From contig CABTZC010000072.1 of assembly GCA_902489185.1 (NCBI GenBank), positions 1 through 8,702 on the forward strand: a DNA stretch of 8,702 nt. Reading direction: 5' to 3'. Positions 1-6,475 of this stretch are shown in pieces. Source of the DNA: an uncultured Brevibacterium sp. (GTDB lineage: Bacteria; Actinomycetota; Actinomycetes; Actinomycetales; Brevibacteriaceae). The notes under the pieces are model-generated. The model was given only the letters and a program-made list of their open reading frames with translations. It ran no database searches and was not told where the DNA came from. Numbering within the stretch: the stretch's first letter is position 1; each line of letters opens with the position of its first letter. The position numbers were made by a program, and so were the translations under genes.

Positions 1-854
1 AAGCTGCGCGTGAAAAAGCTCGTCAGATTGCGCAAGCGCAGGCCAACCGCGAGAAGCGCGCCAAGACCATCCTCTGGTCTGGAATCGCTGTTGTGGTTAT
101 TGCTGTCATCGCAGTGATTGTTGTGCTGATCGTGCAGTCCTCGCGACCTGCAGTCGGGCCTGTTTCTATGGTCAACGGTGGAGTGACTTTGGCGAAGGGT
201 GACAGTGGGAACACAGTTGTTGCCCACCCGTCGGATAAAGAGAACGTTCCAGAGGGGCTGCCGGCGTATGACTCGGGTAAGCAAAAAGACGACGCAGCGC
301 ATGTGGACGTGTACTTGGACTTCCAGTGCCCAGCGTGCAAGAACTTTGAAGACTCAAACGGTGCCGCGCTTTCCAAGCTTATGGAAAGTGGCGACATCAC
401 CGTGACCTACCACCCTGTTTCGATTCTTGACGGAGCGTCGGGCGGAAACAAGTTCTCGACCCGTGCGGCTAATGCGTTCATGTGTGCCGCGGATGCGAAG
501 AACGACGGCGCACTGATGGACGTGCTCCAAGGCATTTTCGCGCAACAGCCTGAAGAAGGCGGAAACGGAATGGAAGACGATCAGCTGCTGGGCATCCTTG
601 AACAAGCCGGAGTTGATCTGGATGCGAAGACAACTGCGCTTGAGGAACAGCCGAGCGTGCGTGACTGTGTGACGAACACATCGTTTGAGAAGTATGTGCA
701 GCAATCGACTAAGACCGCACAAGACCGTGATCTGGAAGGAACGCCACGCATTCAAGTCAACGGCAAGGATGTCGAGCCCAAGGTGTGGGCAAATCCGCAG
801 GCTTTCGGCCGGACCTTGCTGGAAGCGACCGGTCAGATTGGTGGCAAGAAGTAA
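1..854 (+). CDS. Membrane-anchored DsbA-like thiol-disulfide oxidoreductase (5' end missing)
   Basis: The reading frame is open from base 3 at the left edge to TAA at 852-854, so the true start lies upstream; an internal GTG at 93 falls inside the membrane segment and is not a credible start. Visible order: a basic, Ala/Gln/Arg-rich cytoplasmic segment (bases 3-65), one hydrophobic anchor (about 69-140), then an extracytoplasmic thioredoxin-fold domain. The active site is C-P-A-C (bases 327-338) in the DFQCPACKNF context, and a cis-proline loop (EGTPRIQVNGK) lies near the C-terminus. Both are hallmarks of the DsbA/Thioredoxin_4 family. Two further cysteines (in FMCAAD and RDCVTN) could form a structural second disulfide, as described for the mycobacterial DsbA-like protein Rv2969c. 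Inferred role: forming or isomerising disulfides in secreted proteins outside the membrane. The partner oxidase is not visible here. Confidence 0.9.
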   Translation, partial: AAREKARQIAQAQANREKRAKTILWSGIAVVVIAVIAVIVVLIVQSSRPAVGPVSMVNGGVTLAKGDSGNTVVAHPSDKENVPEGLPAYDSGKQKDDAAHVDVYLDFQCPACKNFEDSNGAALSKLMESGDITVTYHPVSILDGASGGNKFSTRAANAFMCAADAKNDGALMDVLQGIFAQQPEEGGNGMEDDQLLGILEQAGVDLDAKTTALEEQPSVRDCVTNTSFEKYVQQSTKTAQDRDLEGTPRIQVNGKDVEPKVWANPQAFGRTLLEATGQIGGKK

Positions 855-880
855 GGCCACGGGTGAATGCGGTGCCCAAT

Positions 881-910
881 GTGACTTTGGTGCCGGTATT
901 CGGCTAAACT
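881..910 (+). promoter_or_regulatory. Probable promoter of the tRNA-Thr gene
   Basis: A GTGACT -35-like box at 881-886 and a TAAACT -10-like box at 905-910 are separated by 18 bp; each matches the consensus at four of six positions. Initiation would fall near 917, placing the 918-940 hairpin inside the primary tRNA transcript. The assignment rests on spacing and position only. Confidence 0.4.
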
Positions 911-917
911 GAACTGG

Positions 918-940
918 CTTCAGATCGACCAGATCTGAAG
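918..940 (+). other. Perfect inverted repeat in the presumed pre-tRNA leader
   Basis: Arms CTTCAGATC (918-926) and GATCTGAAG (932-940) pair over 9 bp around a 5-base loop, GACCA. The repeat ends four bases before the first base of tRNA-Thr. No T-run follows, so it is not a normal intrinsic terminator for the DsbA-like gene. It could be a leader hairpin, a weak terminator or an operator. Confidence 0.5.
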
Positions 941-944
941 CGGT

Positions 945-1018
945 GCCTCCTTAGCTCAGATGGCCAGAGCATCCGCCTTGTAAGCGGAGGGTCGTCGGTT
1001 CGAATCCGACAGGGGGCT
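945..1018 (+). tRNA. tRNA-Thr (anticodon UGU)
   Basis: A complete cloverleaf of 74 nt can be drawn. The acceptor stem is GCCTCCT (945-951) with AGGGGGC (1011-1017), including one G-U pair. The D stem is GCTC/GAGC (954-957 with 967-970), and the anticodon stem is TCCGC/GCGGA (972-976 with 984-988). The 7-base loop CTTGTAA carries anticodon TGT at 979-981, reading ACA and probably other ACN codons. There is a 5-base variable loop, and the T stem is GTCGG/CCGAC with loop TTCGAAT. The discriminator base is T (1018). The 3' CCA is not encoded, so it must be added by the CCA-adding enzyme, as is common in actinobacteria. The gene stands alone with its own terminator. Confidence 0.96.
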
Positions 1019-1022
1019 CAGC

Positions 1023-1062
1023 GCCTCTCACCAGTGAACCAGTTCTTGGTGAGAGGCTTTTT
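1023..1062 (+). terminator. Intrinsic terminator after tRNA-Thr
   Basis: GCCTCTCACCA (1023-1033) pairs perfectly over 11 bp with TGGTGAGAGGC (1047-1057) around a 13-base loop, and is followed at once by TTTTT (1058-1062). The long G+C-rich stem, the T-tract and the start six bases after the tRNA make this the clearest terminator in the window. It separates the tRNA from the downstream SPFH gene. Confidence 0.92.
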
Positions 1063-1135
1063 GTATACCAGAAACGAGCGTCAACCGTTACAGAACCGCC
1101 ACACGATTCATCCCTAGATCAGAGGTCCGCATCGT

Positions 1136-1141
1136 TAGGAT
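1136..1141 (+). promoter_or_regulatory. Candidate -10 box for the SPFH gene
   Basis: TAGGAT at 1136-1141 fits the TAnnnT -10 pattern common in actinobacteria and lies 39 bp before the ATG, giving a leader of roughly 30 nt. No good -35 hexamer is present about 17 bp upstream, so support is modest. The rest of 1063-1180 shows no gene. Confidence 0.35.
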
Positions 1142-1180
1142 AAATAGAAGAATCACACACGCACGAAAGGCCGGATTTTC

Positions 1181-2221
1181 ATGGAATTGCTCTCAGGATT
1201 GGTGACAGCGCTTGTTGTTTTCCTGATTTTCATCATCGTTATTGCGGTTCTCCTTTTTGGTGGCCTTCGCACCAGCATTTTCTTCACTGTGCGGACTCAG
1301 GAAGCCGTGATTGTCGAACGTTTTGGACGATTCAAGAAGGTGTGCGAAGCAGGCCTGAACACCAAGATGCCGTTCATTGAAACCACCACAAAACCTATTT
1401 CCCTGCGCGTCCAGCAGCTGGAAGTCAACATTGAAACCAAGACTCAGGACAACGTGTTCGTCATGGTGCCGGTGGCCGTGCAGTACGTGGTGAGCCAAAA
1501 CTCGGTGCGCGAGGCTTACTACAGCCTGGCTAACCCAGAAGAACAAATCCGGTCCTACGTGTTCGACACCGTGCGTTCAGCACTGTCGACCCTGACCCTG
1601 GACTCCGCTTTCGAATCCAAAGACGACATCGCCTACAGCGTTGAACAGCGCCTATCTGAATCCATGGCCCGATACGGATTCCGCATCGTCAACACCCTGG
1701 TCACCGACATCTCGCCAGACGCCCGCGTGCGCGACTCCATGAACTCGATTAACGCAGCGCAGCGCGACCGCGAAGCAGCCCAGGCTCTTGCCGAAGCCGA
1801 CAAGATCAAGCTCGTGACGCAGGCAGAAGCCGAAGCTGAATCCAAACGCCTCCAAGGTGTGGGTATTGCCGCTCAGCGTAAAGCGATCGCGACCGGTATT
1901 GCCGAACAGTACGAACTTCTGCGTGAGGTGGGAATTGAAGAGACAGCTGAACAGCTCCTGCTCATGACCCAGTACTTCGACACCATGCAAGACGTGGCAC
2001 GTAACGGACGCTCCAACGTCCTCCTCCTCCCAAACAACCCCGGGCAGTTGGGGAACTTGAGCGAAGAAATCCGCAACACGCTTCTGCAGGTCAACGCAGT
2101 ACGCGAAGCCAATGAAAACGCAGAGAAGGCAGTTCCTCGGACACGAAAGGAAGCTCGCCAAAAGTGGGAGAACTACTCTGACGAACTTCCCGACCTCCCT
2201 CCCTACAACCCAGAGTCGTAG
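1181..2221 (+). CDS. SPFH/Band 7 membrane protein, HIR/flotillin-like
   Basis: The 346-residue protein starts at ATG 1181 with GAAAGG ten bases upstream. Residues about 8-29 form one hydrophobic N-terminal anchor. The SPFH/Band 7 domain follows (about 36-200), beginning VRTQEAVIVERFGRF and containing LRVQQLEVNIETKTQDNVFV. Next is an Ala/Glu-rich helical, probably coiled-coil segment (about 192-245), then LLLMTQYFDTMQDVA and LLLPNNPG (259-287). The ETKTQDNVFV and TQYFDTM motifs resemble plant hypersensitive-induced-reaction (HIR) proteins and their bacterial relatives more than HflK/HflC. The C-terminus is charged, then Pro-rich (DLPDLPPYNP type). Such proteins oligomerise on membranes and organise microdomains or protein complexes; the specific partner is unknown. 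No NfeD-type protease or partner gene is adjacent. It lies 50 bp before the AzgA permease gene and may share a transcript with it. Confidence 0.9.
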   Translation: MELLSGLVTALVVFLIFIIVIAVLLFGGLRTSIFFTVRTQEAVIVERFGRFKKVCEAGLNTKMPFIETTTKPISLRVQQLEVNIETKTQDNVFVMVPVAVQYVVSQNSVREAYYSLANPEEQIRSYVFDTVRSALSTLTLDSAFESKDDIAYSVEQRLSESMARYGFRIVNTLVTDISPDARVRDSMNSINAAQRDREAAQALAEADKIKLVTQAEAEAESKRLQGVGIAAQRKAIATGIAEQYELLREVGIEETAEQLLLMTQYFDTMQDVARNGRSNVLLLPNNPGQLGNLSEEIRNTLLQVNAVREANENAEKAVPRTRKEARQKWENYSDELPDLPPYNPES

Positions 2222-2236
2222 ATCACATTAAACTGA

Positions 2237-2257
2237 TCCAGTGACAATTTCACTGGA
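2237..2257 (+). repeat. Inverted repeat between the SPFH and azgA-like genes
   Basis: Arms TCCAGTGA (2237-2244) and TCACTGGA (2250-2257) match perfectly over 8 bp with a 5-base spacer, CAATT. The repeat ends four bases before the AGGAGG of the permease gene. There is no downstream T-tract, so a terminator is unlikely; an operator or an RNA hairpin influencing permease translation fits better. Confidence 0.5.
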
Positions 2258-2271
2258 CTCTAGGAGGGACG

Positions 2272-3723
2272 TTGGCCCGCGAAACGATTGACCGATTTTT
2301 TGAGATTTCAGCTCGTGGGTCAACGATTGGTCGCGAAGTGCGTGGAGGACTCTCCACGTTCTTCGCAATGAGCTACATTGTGGTGCTCAACCCGCTCATC
2401 ATTGGAGCCGCCGCCGACTCCACCGGCAAGTTCCTGGGCGGGGGAACCGAACCAAACTTCGCAGCGATTGCCGCTGCCACGTCGCTCATATCCGGAATAT
2501 TGACGATCCTCATGGGGCTCATCGGCAACTTCCCCATGGCAGTGTCGTCATCACTGGGTATGAGCGCTTTTATTACGTTCGGAATAGTCGTAATCCCGGG
2601 AATGACATGGGCCGACGCGATGGGGCTCGTGGTCATTGAAGGCGTGATCTTGCTGATCCTCGTTCTCACGGGTTTCCGACAAGCGATTTTCAACGCTGTC
2701 CCGGACCAACTGAAAACCTCGATTTCGGTTGGTATTGGAATGTTCATCGCACTGATCGGAATGATCAACGCCGGGTTTATTGCTAACGCAGGTGGTAACG
2801 CGTTACAGCTTGGCGACAATGGCTACCTGGTGGGCTGGCCCATGCTGGTATTCATCGTCACACTCTTAGCGCTGTTTGTGCTCCACAGCAAGAAGGTACG
2901 TTCGGCCATCCTGGTGTCAATCCTGGGCGCCACCGCGCTCGCCCTTATCGTCGAAGCGATTTTTAAGCCAGGCCCCAAGGTCGCCGGTGGTGAGGTGGTC
3001 AACCCTCACGGATGGCAACTCACCGTTCCCACGCTTGACCAAGAGTGGTTGAGTCTCCCAGACCTGTCTACCCTGGGGCACTTCAACCTGTTGGGTTCGT
3101 TTAGCTCTGTAGGCGTTATTACGGGCGTGCTCATCGTTTTCACGCTTCTTTTGACGAACTTCTTCGACCTCCTGGGAACCATGATGGCCGTGGCAAACAC
3201 CAGTGGGCTTGCAAACGAACACGGGCAGATCCCGCACTCCAAACGGATCATGGTCGCCGACGCAGTAGGTGCGATCGGAGGTGGGCTTGGGGCCACCTCG
3301 GCGAACTCCGGATTCATCGAGTCAACGGTGGGTGCCGGAGATGGTGCCCGAACCGGGCTGGCGAATGTTGTGACCGGCGTGCTCTTCCTGGCCACGATTG
3401 TGCTCTCTCCGCTAGCCTCAGTGATCCCGTCCGAAGCCGCCGCGCCCACCCTGGTCCTCGTAGGTTTCCTTATGATGCAACAGGTGGTCAAGGTCGACTG
3501 GGCCAACCCCGAAATCGCGATTCCAGCCTTCCTCACGATTGTTCTCATGCCGTTTTCGTACTCGATTACTAACGGTATTGGAGCCGGATTCGTGACGTAT
3601 GTTGCGATGAAAATGGCGCGTGGAAAGTTTCGCGACGTTCACCCGCTTATGTACCTTACTGCTGCAATGTTTGTGCTGTACTTTGTTTCCGGACCTCTGC
3701 AGGACGTTCTGGGTGGCGCATAG
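2272..3723 (+). CDS. AzgA-type NCS2 nucleobase (guanine/hypoxanthine/adenine) permease
   Basis: The 483-residue polytopic membrane protein is of usual length for AzgA-like permeases. The start is TTG 2272: AGGAGG (2262-2267) lies four bases upstream, no other start codon is near, and the N-terminal sequence (DRFFEISARGSTIGREVRGGLSTFFAMSYIV) matches the family opening. Recognisable motifs are GLSTFFAMSYIVVLNP (26-41), SSLGMSAFITFGIV (93-106), TNFFDLLGTMMAVANTSG (295-312, with the conserved Asp299) and ATSANSGFIESTVGAGDGARTGL (341-363, with Glu350). Family members such as PbuG, GhxP and PurP import purine bases by proton symport, so purine salvage is the likely role; the exact base cannot be read from sequence. 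The SANSGFIE loop differs from the STTTSYIE form of characterised members. It is probably co-transcribed with the SPFH gene, with the inverted repeat at 2237-2257 as possible local control. Confidence 0.92.
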   Translation: MARETIDRFFEISARGSTIGREVRGGLSTFFAMSYIVVLNPLIIGAAADSTGKFLGGGTEPNFAAIAAATSLISGILTILMGLIGNFPMAVSSSLGMSAFITFGIVVIPGMTWADAMGLVVIEGVILLILVLTGFRQAIFNAVPDQLKTSISVGIGMFIALIGMINAGFIANAGGNALQLGDNGYLVGWPMLVFIVTLLALFVLHSKKVRSAILVSILGATALALIVEAIFKPGPKVAGGEVVNPHGWQLTVPTLDQEWLSLPDLSTLGHFNLLGSFSSVGVITGVLIVFTLLLTNFFDLLGTMMAVANTSGLANEHGQIPHSKRIMVADAVGAIGGGLGATSANSGFIESTVGAGDGARTGLANVVTGVLFLATIVLSPLASVIPSEAAAPTLVLVGFLMMQQVVKVDWANPEIAIPAFLTIVLMPFSYSITNGIGAGFVTYVAMKMARGKFRDVHPLMYLTAAMFVLYFVSGPLQDVLGGA

Positions 3724-3754
3724 GGGGCGCCTGCAGCGCACGGTTACACCGGTC

Positions 3755-4582
3755 CTAGCGGATCTGCGAGACCGGAATGTAGTCGGGGTATTTAGGGGTG
3801 ATCGAGTCCCCGGAGCTCACGCCCTGAATCCTCCTGCCAACCCATGGCACAAAATGCTCACGAACCCACAAGGCTTCGTGTGCAAGCCTTTCGCGCACAG
3901 GTTTCGCCGGCTGCTTGGGGATCCTGAAACCGCTCTTTTCGGCTGAGCGGTTCAGAAGTGTCGACAGCGCTTTTTCTGCCACGACGGCGTGCCCTTCACT
4001 GCTTAAGTGAATGCGGTCTTCGGCCCACATCTGTGGCCGGTAGAGCCGGCGCGTGCCCCACAAGTCCAGCATGTAGCATCCGTGGCGTTGCGAAATAGTC
4101 CACAAGTGTGAGTTGTAGATGGCGACGCGTGACCGCAGTGCGCGCAAAAGAGGTGAGGCCGCCGAGGTGTCGTACCCGTTGCCCATGAGAACCTGGATGC
4201 CTTCCCGGCGGAGGGCAATGATCGAGTTTTCAATAACCGATGCAAGCTGGTCAACCTTGGCGCCAGGTCGCATACAGTCGTTTCCTCCTGCAACGAAGGA
4301 CACAAGGTCTGGCTTGGTGTCGAGGGCAAAGGCCAACTGTTCGTCAATGACTTGGTGAAGTACCTTGCCCCGCACCGCCAGATTCGCGTACTCCAAGTCT
4401 GGAGTGGACAGGGGGCTCTGGCTCAGGGCGATTGCGAAACGGTCGGCCCACCCCATAAACGCATCGCCTTCACCGTCCATCAGGCCTTCGGTAAATGAAT
4501 CACCTAAAGCCGCATAGCGGTGGATGAGTTCGGCGCGCGGTTCGGTGGCTTGATGCACAGAGTCACGGGTGGAATTGGACAT
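3755..4582 (-). CDS. SGNH/GDSL-family hydrolase (esterase/lipase-like)
   Basis: The 275-residue protein carries all the SGNH blocks. They are GDSFTEG with nucleophile Ser29, the block II glycine (NLAVRGK, Gly71), GGND at 99-102 with Asn101, and DRIHLSSEGH with Asp189 and His192. It has no signal peptide or membrane segment, so it is probably cytoplasmic; family members hydrolyse esters, acyl groups or carbohydrate acetyl groups, and the substrate here is unknown. I chose ATG 4582, preceded by GAAGGA at 4591-4586. A longer frame from ATG 4621 adds 13 residues, but it has no good ribosome site and its ATG overlaps a TATTAT box. The C-terminal 60 or so residues beyond the catalytic core are basic and Trp/Arg-containing. 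The gene converges with the permease gene, leaving 31 bp between stop codons, and diverges from the exporter gene. Confidence 0.88.
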   Translation of the reverse strand: MSNSTRDSVHQATEPRAELIHRYAALGDSFTEGLMDGEGDAFMGWADRFAIALSQSPLSTPDLEYANLAVRGKVLHQVIDEQLAFALDTKPDLVSFVAGGNDCMRPGAKVDQLASVIENSIIALRREGIQVLMGNGYDTSAASPLLRALRSRVAIYNSHLWTISQRHGCYMLDLWGTRRLYRPQMWAEDRIHLSSEGHAVVAEKALSTLLNRSAEKSGFRIPKQPAKPVRERLAHEALWVREHFVPWVGRRIQGVSSGDSITPKYPDYIPVSQIR

Positions 4583-4619
4583 TTTTCCTTCGACCTGATC
4601 GGGTGCGTACTGTGCCCTC

Positions 4620-4625
4620 ATAATA
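4620..4625 (-). promoter_or_regulatory. Candidate -10 box for the GDSL hydrolase gene
   Basis: Read on the minus strand, TATTAT (4625 to 4620) matches the -10 consensus at five of six positions. Initiation would fall near 4613, giving a leader of about 30 nt before ATG 4582. The box overlaps the alternative ATG at 4621, which argues against that start. No clear -35 box was found. Confidence 0.38.
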
Positions 4626-4733
4626 CGACTTTTCAGATATAAACGTCCCTCGTCAGCCCGCCTCTCAGCCGACCCTCACGGGTTGCCCACCGTGCGTGTA
4701 GAAGTCGTTCAGGATGCGGGTAACGTAGGAGTG

Positions 4734-4739
4734 TACGAT
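4734..4739 (+). promoter_or_regulatory. Candidate -10 box for the uORF-exporter transcript
   Basis: TACGAT at 4734-4739 fits TAnnnT, with TG immediately upstream (4732-4733). Initiation near 4746 would give a leader of about 54 nt before the uORF. No persuasive -35 box lies 16-19 bp upstream. A 5-bp inverted repeat (CACGG at 4677-4681, CCGTG at 4690-4694) lies further upstream in the divergent region and could be an operator. Confidence 0.33.
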
Positions 4740-4799
4740 CTGACGCGAAACGCTCACCTCGCAGTCGTTTCGACACCACATGACCATGAAAGGAGCACA

Positions 4800-4880
4800 G
4801 TGAACGTTTACCGTCCGCAGACCTTGGACCATGCACACTCATTGGGCTCCAATGCAGCAGAAGGTTTATGGTCAGCGTGA
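4800..4880 (+). CDS. 26-codon upstream ORF / candidate leader peptide of the exporter gene
   Basis: A GTG at 4800 is preceded by AAAGGAG (4789-4795) at a 4-base spacing, one of the best ribosome-binding sites in the window. The frame encodes 26 residues (starting VNVYRPQTLDHAHSLG, ending GLWSA) and stops at TGA 4878-4880. It is out of frame with the exporter. Its stop overlaps an in-frame GTG of the exporter at 4877-4879 in a GTGA arrangement, typical of translational coupling, and the exporter's ATG at 4868 lies inside it. The peptide has three Ser and one Thr, too few to call a classical Thr/Ser attenuator. I do not recognise it. It may be translated mainly to deliver ribosomes to the exporter start, or it could be chance. 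Confidence 0.45.
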   Translation: MNVYRPQTLDHAHSLGSNAAEGLWSA

Positions 4881-6475
4881 ACGAGCAGCAGCCAACTACG
4901 CAACCAACAACGCGCGGTGCAGCTCTTCCGCAGTCAGCGTTAAAGACGCAACCGGCTCCGCAACCCAAACGTCAGTCCCGTGCCCGGAAACTCTTGGCAA
5001 CCACCTCGGCCCCCTTACGCAAGTCCACCCGTAAGCGCGCAGAGGACATTGCCCGCCGCACAGTCGAAAAGATCGTCTCTGACCCGTCGCCACCCACTCA
5101 GCCTGTACCAATCGTGGCGATGCTCAAGGGAACCCCTTATCAAGAGCCCGTTGAGGCCCGTGCAAAAACCGAGTCCGAAGCTCGCCTCATTTTGGATCTA
5201 TCCGTAGACCTCGGTGCGATCATGTTGCGTGCAGGGGCATCGAGTGCCGAAACCGAACTGGCCGTTATTGCAACGTGTTCGGCGATGGGACTTCCCAACG
5301 CCGAAGTCGACCTCACCGCCACGTCTTTGACCGTGCACTATTCCGATCCCGACGGCAAACTTCTCACTGTTGTGCGCGTCGTGCGCGCGCTGTCGCTGCA
5401 CTTCGCCAAGCTGTCCTCGGTGCATTCTCTCGTCGCAGACATGACCAACGGGAAGATCGACTACGACGAAGCACGTTCCAGGCTTGATGCGATTCGCCGG
5501 CAGAAACGCCCGTACGCCGAATGGGTTGTGACCCTGGCATGGGGTGTTCTTGTCATGTGCTTCATCAACCTGGTGGGCGGTAACGGTGTTGCATCAATTC
5601 TGGGTTTTGTGATTGCGATTGCGTCCGACTGGTTCGGAAAAGTTCTCTACCGTGTGAACGTCCCACCATTTTTTGTCATCATGGCGCAAACGGTCGTCGT
5701 GACTCTTGTCGCGATGGTGACCTACTCATTTGGGTTCATCACGAGCCCACAGTACATGGTCGCTGGAGGCATCGTTCTTCTGCTCCCCACTGTGACTCTG
5801 GTGTCTGCGGTGCAAGACGCGCTCACCGATTTCCCGCTCACGGCGGCCGGCAGATCGGTCACGCTGTTCATGTCTTTTGCAGGAATTGTGTCCGGCATCG
5901 CCGTGGGCCTGTACATTGGGCGCTTGGCACATCTGCGCGAGATTGATGTGATCGTTCGTTCCAGCGGGATTGACGCTCTCACCACGATCGTTGCCTTGCT
6001 CGCTGCGTTCTTAGTTGCGGCGTGCGGCGCGATTGGGTATCAAGCGGCCAAACGCACGGTGATGATCGCTGGGGTTATTGGGCTGATCGGTTTTGTGATT
6101 CTCGTTGGGCTCATGGTGCTGGGTGTGGGCAACATCTTGGCGTGCTTCGTCGCGTCAACCGTGGTGGGTTTTCTGTGCCGTCCGGCCGCTTTCAAACGTG
6201 GCGCGCCAGTCATCGTGCTCATGATTCCCACGATCTTCCCGCTTCTGCAAGGACTATCGATTTTCTCGTCCGTGTACAAAATCGTGGAACCCGAGGAAGC
6301 GGTGAGCCTTGCCAACGGCCTGTCAGCCTTGTTTGCCGCGTTGACTGCTAATGCTGCGATAGGGGTGGGGGCAATTTTGGGTGACTTTATCGTGCGTCCG
6401 CTGATGAAGCATCGGGGAGACGCCAAACGACAGGATCTGAGCCCTGATCCTGCAGAATCTGGTTCGCCCGACTAA
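4868..6475 (+). CDS. Threonine/serine exporter family membrane protein (ThrE-like)
   Basis: The 535-residue protein has the fused ThrE architecture. Residues 1 to about 100 form a Pro/Gln/Arg/Lys-rich, probably disordered cytoplasmic extension. The ThrE (DUF1212) N-terminal domain follows, with LRAGASSAETE (120-130), GLPNAEVDLTATSLTV and SSVHSLVADMTNGKIDYDEA. About five membrane helices come next (about 217-352), then the second ThrE_2-type membrane block (about 370-510, four to five helices). Corynebacterium glutamicum ThrE, the characterised member, exports L-threonine and L-serine using the proton motive force; substrate here is inferred. Two starts are possible. ATG 4868 has AGAAGG only three bases away; GTG 4877 overlaps the uORF stop and would remove three residues. 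The last 29 or so codons lie antisense to the ung 3' end. Confidence 0.88.
   Translation: MVSVNEQQPTTQPTTRGAALPQSALKTQPAPQPKRQSRARKLLATTSAPLRKSTRKRAEDIARRTVEKIVSDPSPPTQPVPIVAMLKGTPYQEPVEARAKTESEARLILDLSVDLGAIMLRAGASSAETELAVIATCSAMGLPNAEVDLTATSLTVHYSDPDGKLLTVVRVVRALSLHFAKLSSVHSLVADMTNGKIDYDEARSRLDAIRRQKRPYAEWVVTLAWGVLVMCFINLVGGNGVASILGFVIAIASDWFGKVLYRVNVPPFFVIMAQTVVVTLVAMVTYSFGFITSPQYMVAGGIVLLLPTVTLVSAVQDALTDFPLTAAGRSVTLFMSFAGIVSGIAVGLYIGRLAHLREIDVIVRSSGIDALTTIVALLAAFLVAACGAIGYQAAKRTVMIAGVIGLIGFVILVGLMVLGVGNILACFVASTVVGFLCRPAAFKRGAPVIVLMIPTIFPLLQGLSIFSSVYKIVEPEEAVSLANGLSALFAALTANAAIGVGAILGDFIVRPLMKHRGDAKRQDLSPDPAESGSPD

Noticed and set aside
3715..3731. GGCGC/GCGCC repeat over the permease stop codon
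   Set aside because: A 5-bp stem in G+C-rich DNA without a T-tract is expected by chance.
3749..3775. CCGGTC/GACCGG stem between the convergent permease and hydrolase genes, considered as a bidirectional terminator
   Set aside because: Only 6 bp with a 15-base loop, no T-tract on either strand, and it lies partly inside the hydrolase coding end. It may help stop transcription but cannot be called.
3620..3946. 108-codon plus-strand frame spanning the permease 3' end and the hydrolase 3' end
   Set aside because: It overlaps two well-supported genes in other frames, has no ribosome site and no recognisable domain.
4786..4803. Five-codon mini-ORF (MKGAQ) ending on the uORF start
   Set aside because: The apparent coupling arises because the uORF ribosome site and GTG-A happen to read that way; the mini-ORF has no ribosome site of its own.
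4633..4968. 111-codon open frame on the minus strand across the hydrolase-exporter gap, Cys-rich at its start
   Set aside because: It has no ribosome site, its first third is antisense to the exporter start and to the better-supported uORF, and the composition looks like a shadow frame with many Arg and His. It resembles no family I recognise.
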